DNA of 64,000 nt, taken from positions 186,001 to 250,000 of the forward strand of contig NZ_SMJU01000006.1 in NCBI RefSeq assembly GCF_004348825.1, read 5' to 3'. The translations under genes were made by a program, and so were the position numbers. Below the pieces are notes generated by a model. The model made no database searches. It was not told where the DNA came from and saw only the letters and a list, made by a program, of their open reading frames with translations. This document shows positions 45,895-55,057 of the stretch, piece by piece (position 1 is the stretch's first letter; every line of letters starts with the position of its first letter). This DNA is from Arundinibacter roseus (GTDB lineage Bacteria; Bacteroidota; Bacteroidia; Cytophagales; Spirosomataceae).

Positions 45895-46686
45895 ATGGCT
45901 AAAATAAGTACGAACTCCCGCAAGGACCTTTACATACATATCGGTATCATTATTTCTTTAATTACCGTTCTCTTTCTTGCCTTCTTTTTTCTTTACTTAC
46001 CCATCCGAACCAACCACGGGGAATCTATCACTGTGCCGGACATTCGAAATATGAGCGCTTTGGAACTTGAAGATTTTCTGGACGAACGGGATCTGCGTTT
46101 TGAGGTAGACTGTACGTTCGTGCCCAATGTTGCTCCCCTCACCGTAGTGGCTCAATACCCGCAGCCGGGCTCCAAGGTAAAAGAAGGGCGTAAAATCTAC
46201 GTAACCGTTGTCGCCCGCACCGCTCCGATGGTAAAAATGCCCAAACTTACGGATATGACACAACGGAGCGCCCAAATGATCCTGAAAAGTGAAGGGCTGG
46301 AAGTTGGGAATTTGCGGTACGTACCCGATTTGGCTCAGGGAGCAGTTTTGAAGCAACTGTATAAAGGTCAGGAGATTTTGCCGGGACAGCCGATTGCCAA
46401 AGGGTCAAAAATTGATTTGGAAATTGGCGATGGTTTGGGGGCAACTGCTTTTGATATGCCAAGCGTAGTTGGTATGATTTTGGATGAAGCTAAGTTTCAA
46501 ATCGTGGGCGCCGGGTTAAAAGTTGGCCAAATTATGTATGTCGAGCAGGAAGGCGTAGAACCCGGAATGATTGTCAGGCAAAACCCGGAGCCGGGCAATA
46601 AAACCCGCATTGGCGACGTAATTGACCTATGGGTGGTAGGCCCGCTCGAAGAATCGCCTTCTGAAACTGATGAACAACCGCAATAA
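45895..46686 (+). CDS. PASTA domain membrane protein
   Basis: The 263-residue protein has one membrane anchor at about 16-38 and then three PASTA domains at about 42-108, 112-178 and 182-250 (VPDIRNMSALELEDFL, MPKLTDMTQRSAQMIL, MPSVVGMILDEAKFQI). There is no kinase or transpeptidase domain. PASTA domains bind muropeptides in Gram-positive kinases and PBPs; in Bacteroidota the stand-alone form may bind peptidoglycan in the periplasm. It shares 17 bases with the next gene, whose product is sent to the type IX system. Confidence 0.9.
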   Translation: MAKISTNSRKDLYIHIGIIISLITVLFLAFFFLYLPIRTNHGESITVPDIRNMSALELEDFLDERDLRFEVDCTFVPNVAPLTVVAQYPQPGSKVKEGRKIYVTVVARTAPMVKMPKLTDMTQRSAQMILKSEGLEVGNLRYVPDLAQGAVLKQLYKGQEILPGQPIAKGSKIDLEIGDGLGATAFDMPSVVGMILDEAKFQIVGAGLKVGQIMYVEQEGVEPGMIVRQNPEPGNKTRIGDVIDLWVVGPLEESPSETDEQPQ

Positions 46687-48550
46687 TTTAACTCCGACTG
46701 GTCGCGCCTATCCTTCCCTGAAAATCCTGTGGCTTTGCCTGGGGCTTTGTTCTTTGATGCATCAATCTGCGCTGGCTCAGCTCGAAGTTGTGCCTTTGGG
46801 CAAAACCACTCCACGAGTGCAAGCAACGTCAGATGTCAGGTCAAGTCGGATTCAGGCTCTTTCTCTGCCATTTTTTGATGATTTTTCTACCTCTGCTACA
46901 CAACCTGATCCACTGCTTTGGATGCCCGGTAGCGGGGTTTATATCAACAATACCCTCACTACCGGTCACCCGTCAATAAATGTAGCTACGTTTGACGGGT
47001 TGAATGCTGCGGGAATTCCGTATAATTTTGTAAACGAACTGGCTGAGGGTGATACCGATACACTTACTTCTGCTCCTATTAATTTAGGTGGATTAACAGC
47101 AGCCGATTCTATTTATTTAAGTTTTTACTGGCAGGCGCAGGGCCTTGGTGAACGTCCGGACGATTTGGACACGCTCCGCCTCGAATTTCTGACTGCTAAC
47201 GGAAGCTGGGAATCGGTGTGGCAACGCCCTGGTGGCGACATAGATTCGGCATTTCAGCAATCGTTCATTCCGGTGCTCGCAACAAAGTACCTTCATGCTG
47301 CTTTTCAATTTAGATTCAGGTCTTTCGGGCGTCTTTCCGGTGCTTTTGATACGTGGCACCTGGATTATATTTATCTCGATAAAAACCGAACGCTGGCCGA
47401 TCCATTCATTAAAGACATAGCCGTGCGCAAGCCGCTTACGCCTTTATTGAAAGGGTATACCTCCATGCCTTTCAAACAATATTATGCTGATCCTGCCGCC
47501 GCAACTGCCGATTCGGTACGTACCGACATTGTTAACCTGTTTAATAACTTCAACTTCACATCCTATACTTTTACCATCACGGATGAGGTGAGTCAGCGCG
47601 AAATTCAGCGTTTTCAGGAGCCTGTATCCAGTTTTATCGCTGCCAAACAGACTCAAACCAAGAGTATCGGAATTGCCCCTTTCACTAAACCGACAGACGG
47701 ACAAACCCGCATGAGGCTCCGGTATACGTTCGATTTACTGACAACTGATGATCAAAACCCCACGATTCCTTCCGTTAATTTACGACGAAATGACACCATC
47801 AGCGCCGTAGCTGAACTCGCCGATTACTACGCATACGATGATGGAAGCGCGGAATTCGGCATTCGCATGAATCAACGCCTTGGCCGCACAGCCGTACGAT
47901 TTGTCCTGCAACAACCCGACACACTGGGAGGTGTACGAATGGCAATGGTTCCCTTTCGGAAAGACATCGGCGGGCAGGGATTTACGATTCAGGTATGGAG
48001 CAATCGGGACGGCAGGCCCGACCGGGTTGTGTATCAAAAATCAGTGCCGGTTCGTTACGGGACCGTGCGCAATGAGTTTATTGACTATCCTTTTGATTTT
48101 GGTGTAGCTGTTTCGGATACGTTTTACATTGGCTGGCTCCAAATCAGCGAAGATGCGCTTTCGGTTGGTTTTGATCGAAATTCAATTTCTGGAAGTTCAC
48201 AGATTTTTTCAAACCTTTCGCAAGATTGGGCCCAAAACACTGAAATTCAAGGGAGTATCATGCTTCGCCCCTACTTTGGCGGAAAAACGAGCGGTGTAAT
48301 TACCGGTCCGGTCTTTACACCCGAATTCCGCTTGCAGGTATTTCCAAATCCTACTTCCGGAGTTATTCAATGGAACAATGAACTTACTCAAATTGATATT
48401 TTTGATATAAAGGGAACACGTGTGAAAACTATTTTGCCCCAAAACGGTCAAAAGGAAGCTGACCTTTCTGAACTATCCGAAGGAATGTACGTGTTTCGAT
48501 TATCAGACGGCCTGCGCTGGTTTACACAGAAAATCGTTTTAAAAAAATAA
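46670..48550 (+). CDS. T9SS type A sorting domain-containing secreted protein
   Basis: The 626-residue protein has a signal peptide (about 17-37, ending ALAQ) and a beta-rich body without a named enzyme domain. A C-terminal type IX sorting domain covers the last about 75 residues (LQVFPNPTSGVIQW ... GMYVFRLSDG ... KIVLKK). It would cross the outer membrane through the Por/Gld/Spr machinery and be attached or released. The middle includes a jelly-roll-like stretch (FDDFSTSATQPDPLLW, YLSFYWQAQG). It overlaps the PASTA gene by 17 bases, so it is probably translated from the same message. Confidence 0.88.
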   Translation: MNNRNNLTPTGRAYPSLKILWLCLGLCSLMHQSALAQLEVVPLGKTTPRVQATSDVRSSRIQALSLPFFDDFSTSATQPDPLLWMPGSGVYINNTLTTGHPSINVATFDGLNAAGIPYNFVNELAEGDTDTLTSAPINLGGLTAADSIYLSFYWQAQGLGERPDDLDTLRLEFLTANGSWESVWQRPGGDIDSAFQQSFIPVLATKYLHAAFQFRFRSFGRLSGAFDTWHLDYIYLDKNRTLADPFIKDIAVRKPLTPLLKGYTSMPFKQYYADPAAATADSVRTDIVNLFNNFNFTSYTFTITDEVSQREIQRFQEPVSSFIAAKQTQTKSIGIAPFTKPTDGQTRMRLRYTFDLLTTDDQNPTIPSVNLRRNDTISAVAELADYYAYDDGSAEFGIRMNQRLGRTAVRFVLQQPDTLGGVRMAMVPFRKDIGGQGFTIQVWSNRDGRPDRVVYQKSVPVRYGTVRNEFIDYPFDFGVAVSDTFYIGWLQISEDALSVGFDRNSISGSSQIFSNLSQDWAQNTEIQGSIMLRPYFGGKTSGVITGPVFTPEFRLQVFPNPTSGVIQWNNELTQIDIFDIKGTRVKTILPQNGQKEADLSELSEGMYVFRLSDGLRWFTQKIVLKK

Positions 48551-48569
48551 ATTTAAACCTCTCAAAACC

Positions 48570-48878
48570 ATGGATATTACAGTACAAGAACTAAAAGAAC
48601 GGCTGGATAAAGGTGAAAAAATTCACTTTTATGATGTTCGGGAAGAATATGAATATGAGGCTGATAATCTGGATGCGATCCTGATTCCGCTGGGCGACTT
48701 GCCCGACCGGATTGAAGAACTGGAACCGTTTAAGGAAGAAGAAATCATCATTCATTGCCGTTCCGGCGCCCGTAGTGGTAATGCCCAAAAGTTCCTTCAG
48801 GCTAATGGTTTTACTAATGTACGAAATGTACTAGGCGGAATTTTGGCTTATCGCGAACTGGAAGAAAGCGAAGCCTGA
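48570..48878 (+). CDS. Rhodanese-like domain protein
   Basis: The 102-residue single rhodanese domain has the active-site Cys in IIHCRSGARSG (about 69-79), a six-residue loop of the sulfurtransferase type, and the FYDVREEYEYE motif near 20-30. It has no signal peptide and should be a cytosolic sulfur carrier. It follows the T9SS cargo gene by 19 bases and precedes a terminator. Confidence 0.92.
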   Translation: MDITVQELKERLDKGEKIHFYDVREEYEYEADNLDAILIPLGDLPDRIEELEPFKEEEIIIHCRSGARSGNAQKFLQANGFTNVRNVLGGILAYRELEESEA

Positions 48879-48906
48879 TTTAGAGGACCAAATGGTTTTT
48901 CAATAT

Positions 48907-48946
48907 AAATGGTCATGAGATTATGTATCTCATGACCATTTTTTTA
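48907..48946. terminator. Terminator between rhodanese gene and miaA
   Basis: A perfect 15-base stem (48907-48921 / 48927-48941, core ATGGTCATGAGAT) with a 5-base loop is followed by T on the plus strand. It can also serve the convergent miaA, whose stop it overlaps slightly. Confidence 0.88.
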
Positions 48947-49852
48947 GGTATACATTTGGTCCAAAATGTACTGCTTTAACTCCTGATACTGATCTGGATG
49001 AAACCACGTATAATTCCCCTGATGCCTGAACCAGGTAAGTTGGCGCTTGGCATAGCGCCGTGAATTTTGTTTAAGAATCCTAACCATTTCCTGATAATCA
49101 TAATTCCCATCCAAAAAACCATACACTTCTTTATAACCCACTGTCTGCAAGGCATTTTGTGCACGATAAGCTTGAAATTGACGGGCTTCCTCCACCAGGC
49201 CATCCGCAAGCATTTGGTCCATTCGGGCTTCGATCCGTTGGTATAGCTCCGTTCGATCACGATCCAGGCCAATTAAGAGCTGTCGAAATGGTCTTTCTGC
49301 TTTTGCCTGCGAATGAAACGAGGACATCGGCAGGCCGGATGAGTAGTACACTTCCAGAGCACGTACTACCCGCTGGGGATTACAAAACTCGCTGGTTTGA
49401 GCAAAAAGCGGATCAACTCGCTGCAACTCGGCCTGTAAAAAATCGAGCCCATCTTCCCGAAGCCGCCGCGACAGCTCCTCCCGAAGGCCAGCCTCGGGCT
49501 GAGGCAAAAAGTCCAGACCTTCACACAAAGCTTTGATATAAAGCCCCGAACCTCCGGTAACTACAACGCAATCCTTGCGCGCAAAGATTTTGTCCAGCTG
49601 GGTTAGAGCATCCCGTTCAAAATCACCTGCACTATAAAGATTGGCGATTGATTGGGTGTTTATAAAATGATGACGTACCTGTTGAAGTTCCTCCCTGGTG
49701 GGCTTTGCGGTTCCGATTGTCAGCTCCTGATAGAACTGACGCGAATCTGCTGAAACTATCTCGGTATTCAGATCCTTTGCCAATTGCAGGCAAAGCGATG
49801 TTTTACCTACGGCCGTTGGCCCGGCCACTACAATCAGGTATTTGTCAGTCAC
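48944..49852 (-). CDS. miaA: tRNA dimethylallyltransferase MiaA, GTG start
   Basis: The 302-residue protein has the P-loop GPTAVGKTSL at 11-20, SADSRQFYQELTIGTAKP (about 35-52), GGSGLYIKAL near 99-108 and RRYAKRQLTWFRHQ (about 267-280), all MiaA hallmarks. It adds the isopentenyl group to A37 of tRNAs reading UNN codons. The start codon is GTG at 49852; no in-frame ATG lies just upstream. It is a single gene. Confidence 0.96.
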   Translation of the reverse strand: MTDKYLIVVAGPTAVGKTSLCLQLAKDLNTEIVSADSRQFYQELTIGTAKPTREELQQVRHHFINTQSIANLYSAGDFERDALTQLDKIFARKDCVVVTGGSGLYIKALCEGLDFLPQPEAGLREELSRRLREDGLDFLQAELQRVDPLFAQTSEFCNPQRVVRALEVYYSSGLPMSSFHSQAKAERPFRQLLIGLDRDRTELYQRIEARMDQMLADGLVEEARQFQAYRAQNALQTVGYKEVYGFLDGNYDYQEMVRILKQNSRRYAKRQLTWFRHQGNYTWFHPDQYQELKQYILDQMYT

Positions 49853-49907
49853 GTTTGGGATTATCCGCTTTTTGTTGGAATTTTATTCGCAACAAATTTA
49901 GTAGACT

Positions 49908-50567
49908 ATGGATTTCACCACGCTTCTTTTTTTTCTTATTTCACTGACCATAGGCGCAGGAGGTGGCATTGGCGTATATTATTTTTGGTCAGGAAGGCAT
50001 CGTCAGAAATCTGAACCACAAAAAGAGGCAACGGTTTTACTGGAACGCATCGAAAAAGTATTTAAAGTCGTGATGGCCGAAGGATACTTTACCGAAATTT
50101 ATACCTATCAGCACAATAAAGAAATTTGGCATCTTTTCCAGGACCGCAAAAAAGCGTTGGTGATTGCCAAAGCGAAAGTTTTGGTGGGGTTTGATTTTGG
50201 TAAAATGCGCCTGCATGTAGAAGGAGAACAGCGCAAAATTATTGTAGAGTTTTTTCCGTCTCCAGAGATTTTGTCAATGGATACTGATTATAAATTTTAT
50301 GACATTGAGCAAGGCTGGATCAACCGCTTTCAAAGTGATGATTATACCGCAATTCTTTCGGAGGCCAAAATTACGATGAGCGAAAAAGCGATGGAAAGTG
50401 ATTTACCACGCATTGCCAATAATCAGATTCAGTTGATGATGTTTCAATTGGCCGCTTCCATGAATTGGAAAATTGACCTGCAACTTTCTCCCGACAACCA
50501 GAAAATGCTCAGCAAGCTATCCACTTATCGGGAATTGGAAGCAGACATTGAACCTCTAAACGATTAA
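49908..50567 (+). CDS. DUF4230 domain-containing membrane protein
   Basis: The 219-residue protein has an N-terminal membrane anchor (about 5-27) and the DUF4230 core (KKALVIAKAKVLVGFDFGKM near 81-100, then a VEFFPSPEILSMD strand pair). This family has a fold like the anti-sigma or DUF4230 beta domain and unknown function. It lies convergent to the hybrid kinase gene and divergent from miaA. Confidence 0.83.
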   Translation: MDFTTLLFFLISLTIGAGGGIGVYYFWSGRHRQKSEPQKEATVLLERIEKVFKVVMAEGYFTEIYTYQHNKEIWHLFQDRKKALVIAKAKVLVGFDFGKMRLHVEGEQRKIIVEFFPSPEILSMDTDYKFYDIEQGWINRFQSDDYTAILSEAKITMSEKAMESDLPRIANNQIQLMMFQLAASMNWKIDLQLSPDNQKMLSKLSTYRELEADIEPLND

Positions 50568-50585
50568 TTAAAATTTAGTTGGAAA

Positions 50586-52109
50586 TTATCGCCCGCTATG
50601 TTTTGCGATTTTTTGAAACAACTCCTTTGGGTTAAATGGCTTGGTAACGTAATCGCTCATGCCAATTTGAAACGCCAAATCCTGATTACTTAGCGTAGCA
50701 GAAGCGGTAAGTGCGATGATTGGAATTTTTATGTCCAGCTCCCTGATTTTTTCCGTAGCCGTGTAGCCATCCATCACCGGCATCTGAATATCCATCAGGA
50801 TAAGATCATACTTTTGCGGCTCGTACATTTCGAGGGCGATTTTTCCATTTTCGGCCAAATCTACCTCAATATTCCAGCGTTCCAGAAACTTGCGCGCAAC
50901 TTTTACATTCATAGGATAATCTTCCACCAGCAAAATACGCAGTCCTTTCAAGGTAAATTCATTGAGGTGATAAGTGCTCGACTCGTCCACTCGCACACGC
51001 TGATCGGCGCCCAAATCCAGTTCCAGCGTAAAGTAAAAACGTGAACCTTTGCCAACCTCACTTTCAATCTGAATTTCGCTCCCGTACAGTTCCAGTAGTT
51101 TTTTGGTAATTACAAGCCCTAAACCAGTTCCGCCAAACTCCCGGGTAGTTTGAGAATTTGCCTGCGTAAAGCGGTCGAATATAAGTTGTTGTTTGTTTTT
51201 TGGAATGCCAATTCCGGTATCTGTAACCGAAAAATCGAGGGTTACTTTTGTTTCAGTTTTACTTTGCAGAGAAAGCTCGATCGTGATACTGCCATTTCTT
51301 GTGAATTTCACCGCATTGGAAACCAGATTGGATATGATTTGTCCTAACCTCAGAATATCTCCCATCAATACCTGCGGCACATCATCATCAATCATCAATT
51401 TAATCTTATTCCCTTTTTCTTCGGCTTTGACCTGATTTGCCTTTTTGATGTTTGAAACCAGCTGTTTTACATCAAATGGTACTTTTTCAAGATCTACTTT
51501 CCCAGCTTCTATTTTACTAAAATCCAGAATATCATTGATCAGAACGTGAAGGTTATCGGTTGAGAATTGAAGAATACGAAGGTTTTCGGCCATATTGTGC
51601 GACACCTCCTCCTGTTGCATCAGGTACGTAAGCCCCACAATGGCATTGAGCGGCGTACGAATTTCGTGGCTCATCATGGACAAAAACTCGGACTTTGCGT
51701 GCGTTGCCAATTCGGCTATTTCCTTAGATTTTCGTAGCTCAGCCTCTACTTTTTTACGATGCTCAATTTGTACCTGAAGCACATCGACAAGAGCAAGTAA
51801 ATTATTGGAATCGAGTGATTTGTTTATGAATTCATCCTGCATTTCCAGCGAGCGAATGGCCTCCATTAGTTTTTCAACCGATAGCCTTCGCTCATTTATT
51901 TCCTTGGTAAGTTTTGCATTGATTGAGGCGTACTCCTTTTCGTTCAATTGCGAAGAATGCTCAAATAATTCTTTATCACGTTCAAAGTTTCGATACGACT
52001 CGTTGACCACCCGAATAAAATTCTGAAAATGTTCGTTTTCTGCAATACTTTCGGGGAGATATTTACTTAGCTGTTTTCGTAACAGGGGATGAAAATTCGG
52101 TTGGTCCAT
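50586..52109 (-). CDS. Soluble hybrid histidine kinase with C-terminal receiver
   Basis: The 507-residue protein has no membrane segment. It has a coiled-coil N-terminus (about 1-135, no PAS or GAF), HisKA with His148 (MSHEIRTPLNA), a full ATPase domain (N-box in ISNLVSNAVKFT, G1 DTGIG, G2 GTGLGL) and a receiver at about 389-507 with phospho-Asp about 440 (LMDIQMPVMDG). The start lies 4 bases after the end of the FIST protein gene, so the FIST protein is very likely the input for this kinase. Phosphate may be passed to an HPt protein encoded elsewhere. Confidence 0.9.
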   Translation of the reverse strand: MDQPNFHPLLRKQLSKYLPESIAENEHFQNFIRVVNESYRNFERDKELFEHSSQLNEKEYASINAKLTKEINERRLSVEKLMEAIRSLEMQDEFINKSLDSNNLLALVDVLQVQIEHRKKVEAELRKSKEIAELATHAKSEFLSMMSHEIRTPLNAIVGLTYLMQQEEVSHNMAENLRILQFSTDNLHVLINDILDFSKIEAGKVDLEKVPFDVKQLVSNIKKANQVKAEEKGNKIKLMIDDDVPQVLMGDILRLGQIISNLVSNAVKFTRNGSITIELSLQSKTETKVTLDFSVTDTGIGIPKNKQQLIFDRFTQANSQTTREFGGTGLGLVITKKLLELYGSEIQIESEVGKGSRFYFTLELDLGADQRVRVDESSTYHLNEFTLKGLRILLVEDYPMNVKVARKFLERWNIEVDLAENGKIALEMYEPQKYDLILMDIQMPVMDGYTATEKIRELDIKIPIIALTASATLSNQDLAFQIGMSDYVTKPFNPKELFQKIAKHSGR

Positions 52110-52113
52110 TGGA

Positions 52114-53253
52114 TCAATATTCTGAAAAAGTTGTGATAGTCATGGTTTGATTATGCAGCTCGCAAGATACAGAAGGATTCAATCGGGAAATCTCACCGTA
52201 TGAATAAAAACCAGTAATTACGGTTTCCGGACCCACCATTTCTCTCACCGCTTCTACTTCCTCTTCGGTTCGCTGTCCCAATACAAGCTTCCGACCCACG
52301 CAACTGATCAGCAACGTTAATTGGGGAGGATTTTCAAAGTTACGAATCGAACTCGACGCCGCCGAAGAGGAAGCCTCAATGAGACGGTCAAAATTTGCCT
52401 TCATAAATCGTACCAATGCACCTTTGGGAACATCACCCGCAAACGTCATACTTTTTTTCTCTTCATCAATTGTCAAAATTGTTCGAACCACGGGTTCAGC
52501 ATCTAAGCTCGTTCGCATCGAAAGCGGGAACAACAATGCTCCGGCCGGGAGCTCAGCAGCGAACCGACCGAGGTATTCTTTATATAAATCCAAAGCAGCT
52601 ATATCACCAATAGAAAATAACGTATTGTACTCAGAATGAGTAACTTCCCGCTCGGGACCAAAAACATCCCAACCGCCATTTGTTCCATGACCCACAGTCA
52701 GACTATAGCCATAGAGCCCAATGCCAACCACATTGCCTGGTTCAGCTTCCTGATTCAGCCCAACGAGTGTTTTCTCGAACCGGGCTTCATCACCGGCCAA
52801 ACCTCCGGAAATTGAGGTATTTTCCTTTACCTGAGCATTTAACGAAACCAGTAAGGCACTACCATTGACGCGGCTCCCGTCGGAAATTAACAAAATAGCC
52901 GCCAAATCATCGGCGGCCAATTCCTTCCCTATTTTTTCTCCTACGCTTCCGCTTTCGTAATGATCCTGAATTTGATATTGAACCGCCTTCACCTGCGTTT
53001 TCTGGAACTGAATGGCCGTGACAATAATCGTATAGTCATTAACGGTATCGTTGTAAATCTCTCCTGCTGTGGAGTTTATAACAATTTCAGCCTGCGGATA
53101 TTTCTCACGAAGGAAGGCATAAGGCAGGCATTCTTCCAGGCAGTGCCGTTCTCCAAAGGCAAGCACAAGCTGGGCAGAATCGGCAGAAAAATCGGTAGGC
53201 GTAGATAAAACTTCCCATTCCTGATTGCGGTAAACAACCTGTTGAGTTCTCAT
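52114..53253 (-). CDS. FIST domain sensor protein
   Basis: The 379-residue protein has a FIST_N domain (about 25-215; ADDLAAILLISDGSRVNG, SISGGLAGD) and a FIST_C domain (about 225-360; IGDIAALDLYKEYLG, ending ETVITGFYSYGEI). FIST proteins are thought to bind small ligands such as amino acids and to feed two-component pathways. It is encoded 4 bases before a soluble hybrid kinase that lacks its own sensor domain. It has no transmembrane segment, so it senses the cytosol. Confidence 0.88.
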   Translation of the reverse strand: MRTQQVVYRNQEWEVLSTPTDFSADSAQLVLAFGERHCLEECLPYAFLREKYPQAEIVINSTAGEIYNDTVNDYTIIVTAIQFQKTQVKAVQYQIQDHYESGSVGEKIGKELAADDLAAILLISDGSRVNGSALLVSLNAQVKENTSISGGLAGDEARFEKTLVGLNQEAEPGNVVGIGLYGYSLTVGHGTNGGWDVFGPEREVTHSEYNTLFSIGDIAALDLYKEYLGRFAAELPAGALLFPLSMRTSLDAEPVVRTILTIDEEKKSMTFAGDVPKGALVRFMKANFDRLIEASSSAASSSIRNFENPPQLTLLISCVGRKLVLGQRTEEEVEAVREMVGPETVITGFYSYGEISRLNPSVSCELHNQTMTITTFSEY

Positions 53254-53431
53254 ATTTTTTTGAAAGAAGTAGGTTTAGGAAAAGCGTTTTAACTTGATGG
53301 AAAAAAGAGGATTCACTTTTGGGATAAATGTACAATTTTATGCACATTTTCGTAAATCTGTATTCAAAAAATACTGTATATCCGGTATTTAAAATGAATT
53401 TTGTTTAAGTTGTGCATGAAATAAAAAATCC

Positions 53432-55012
53432 TCAGCTATTCCCTTCACCCAAAGGCTCCACGAGAATAACTTCTTCTTTTTCAATTAATACAGCACCGGG
53501 AGGCAAACCCTTGGGTTTACGAACATATTTTTTGGGAGTTACAATTACCGGACACAGGCTGTCGGTTCGTCGTTTGGAGTAAAAAGCGGCAATTTGTGCG
53601 GCACGTTCTATGACAGGAACTGGAAAAGGTTTTCCGGCCTGATACTTTATAATGACATGCGACCCGCTCACATCCCGGGCATGCAGCCAAAGATCTTCTT
53701 TGAAGGCAAATTGCTGAGTCAGTAAATCGTTATTTTTTGCGTTTTTTCCTATCAAAATCACAAAACCCTGAAAGTCTAATTTCTTAAATAATTGGACCGG
53801 ATCAATCGCTGTTTTTGCATGCGTAAATCCATTCTTTTTCAGGTATCCTCTCAGTTCTTTTAATAGTTCAATGGAGTCGATTGCGTTCAAATGCTGTTGA
53901 AGAGTAATCAATTCAGCTTCTCGTGCGGCTATACTTTCCTGCAATTTTTCAATTTCTATTTTCTCATTTTTTGCCTTTCGGTAGTAAACTTCTGCATTTT
54001 TTTGAGGAGAAAGATCTTTCTTTAATTTTATTATAATTGGTAAATCCCGGTAAAAATCATAGAGTTCTACCTGCGTGGATCGCTCGGAAATTTGATGTAA
54101 ATTAGCCATCAGAATATGTCCCATTTCTTCATTCTTCCGCCCTTCTTCCAGCAAAATCAATTTCTTATATGAATTGGCCAGGTAATTTTCTGTTTGAACC
54201 AATCTTTTGCGGAGTTGCTTTGTCCAATCGGCCTTTTCTTTGTCAATTGTACTGCGCCGTGCAAAGGCATAATAAAATCTGTTTGCGGCTTCCAGCGGAT
54301 CCGTAAATTCTTCCAGAATATGGCCCACCGGCAATAAAGAAAGTGTCGGAATATGGTTTAGTCGGGTTAAATAAAAAGTAGGATTTTCCAGCTTTTGTAC
54401 TGTATTTTCTAACAATTCCCAGCACTCTTTGGGCTGTTCAATAGTTTTAAACTCTTCCTCTATATACGCTTTGACTACTTTCCCGAAGGTGGGAAAGATA
54501 GTTTCAAAAGCACCGTTGTTTTCCAGAAATACCTCGTAGGTTTGACTAAGCGGCCGATGAAGGTCTGTAAGCGAAAGATTTTGATCGCCGGTAAGTTTAT
54601 TATTAAATAGATCAACCACAGCTCCCTGAGGATTGAAGTGAGCAATATTGGAGCGATTGCCAAATAATTTAAAAACTAGTAAGTCGCCTTTTTCGAGGTA
54701 AAGCCCGAGTGCACGCTCATTTAGAAATACCTCTACTTTTATCACAACCTGATCGTACAGGACCGTAAAAAGATCAATGCTATTGCGCCGGGCGCGATCA
54801 AATTGTTCCGGGAAACTCAGCGCCGAAAAATCAGGCCGGAGGGAAGCTTTCAAAAAGAAAGGTTTATAAAAATTGACCTTGCCACGGGCTTCGGCAAAAA
54901 CCATCAGAAGCTCATCTTTTTCCTGACTAAACGCTTCTACAAATCGTTTGCCAACAATTTTTTGATGAATGTGGGGAGCTAGCTGCCGTAGGAAATAGTA
55001 GTTCTGATGCAC
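53432..55012 (-). CDS. NFACT family protein, RqcH-like ribosome-associated quality control factor
   Basis: The 526-residue protein has NFACT-N at about 5-180, a helical middle to about 400 with coiled-coil arms, and NFACT-R at about 410-520 (LHARDVSGSHVIIKY, then PKKYVRKPKGLPPGAV). RqcH/Rqc2 proteins bind stalled 50S subunits and add Ala tails. The start is a GTG at 55012 (no ATG nearby). It follows a PhnP-like hydrolase gene by 45 bases in the same direction. The older name, fibronectin-binding protein FbpA, refers to the same fold. Confidence 0.86.
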   Translation of the reverse strand: MHQNYYFLRQLAPHIHQKIVGKRFVEAFSQEKDELLMVFAEARGKVNFYKPFFLKASLRPDFSALSFPEQFDRARRNSIDLFTVLYDQVVIKVEVFLNERALGLYLEKGDLLVFKLFGNRSNIAHFNPQGAVVDLFNNKLTGDQNLSLTDLHRPLSQTYEVFLENNGAFETIFPTFGKVVKAYIEEEFKTIEQPKECWELLENTVQKLENPTFYLTRLNHIPTLSLLPVGHILEEFTDPLEAANRFYYAFARRSTIDKEKADWTKQLRKRLVQTENYLANSYKKLILLEEGRKNEEMGHILMANLHQISERSTQVELYDFYRDLPIIIKLKKDLSPQKNAEVYYRKAKNEKIEIEKLQESIAAREAELITLQQHLNAIDSIELLKELRGYLKKNGFTHAKTAIDPVQLFKKLDFQGFVILIGKNAKNNDLLTQQFAFKEDLWLHARDVSGSHVIIKYQAGKPFPVPVIERAAQIAAFYSKRRTDSLCPVIVTPKKYVRKPKGLPPGAVLIEKEEVILVEPLGEGNS

Positions 55013-55057
55013 TGAAATTGTTGGTTTTACAAATAGTTCCTGATACCCGAAAGCCGA

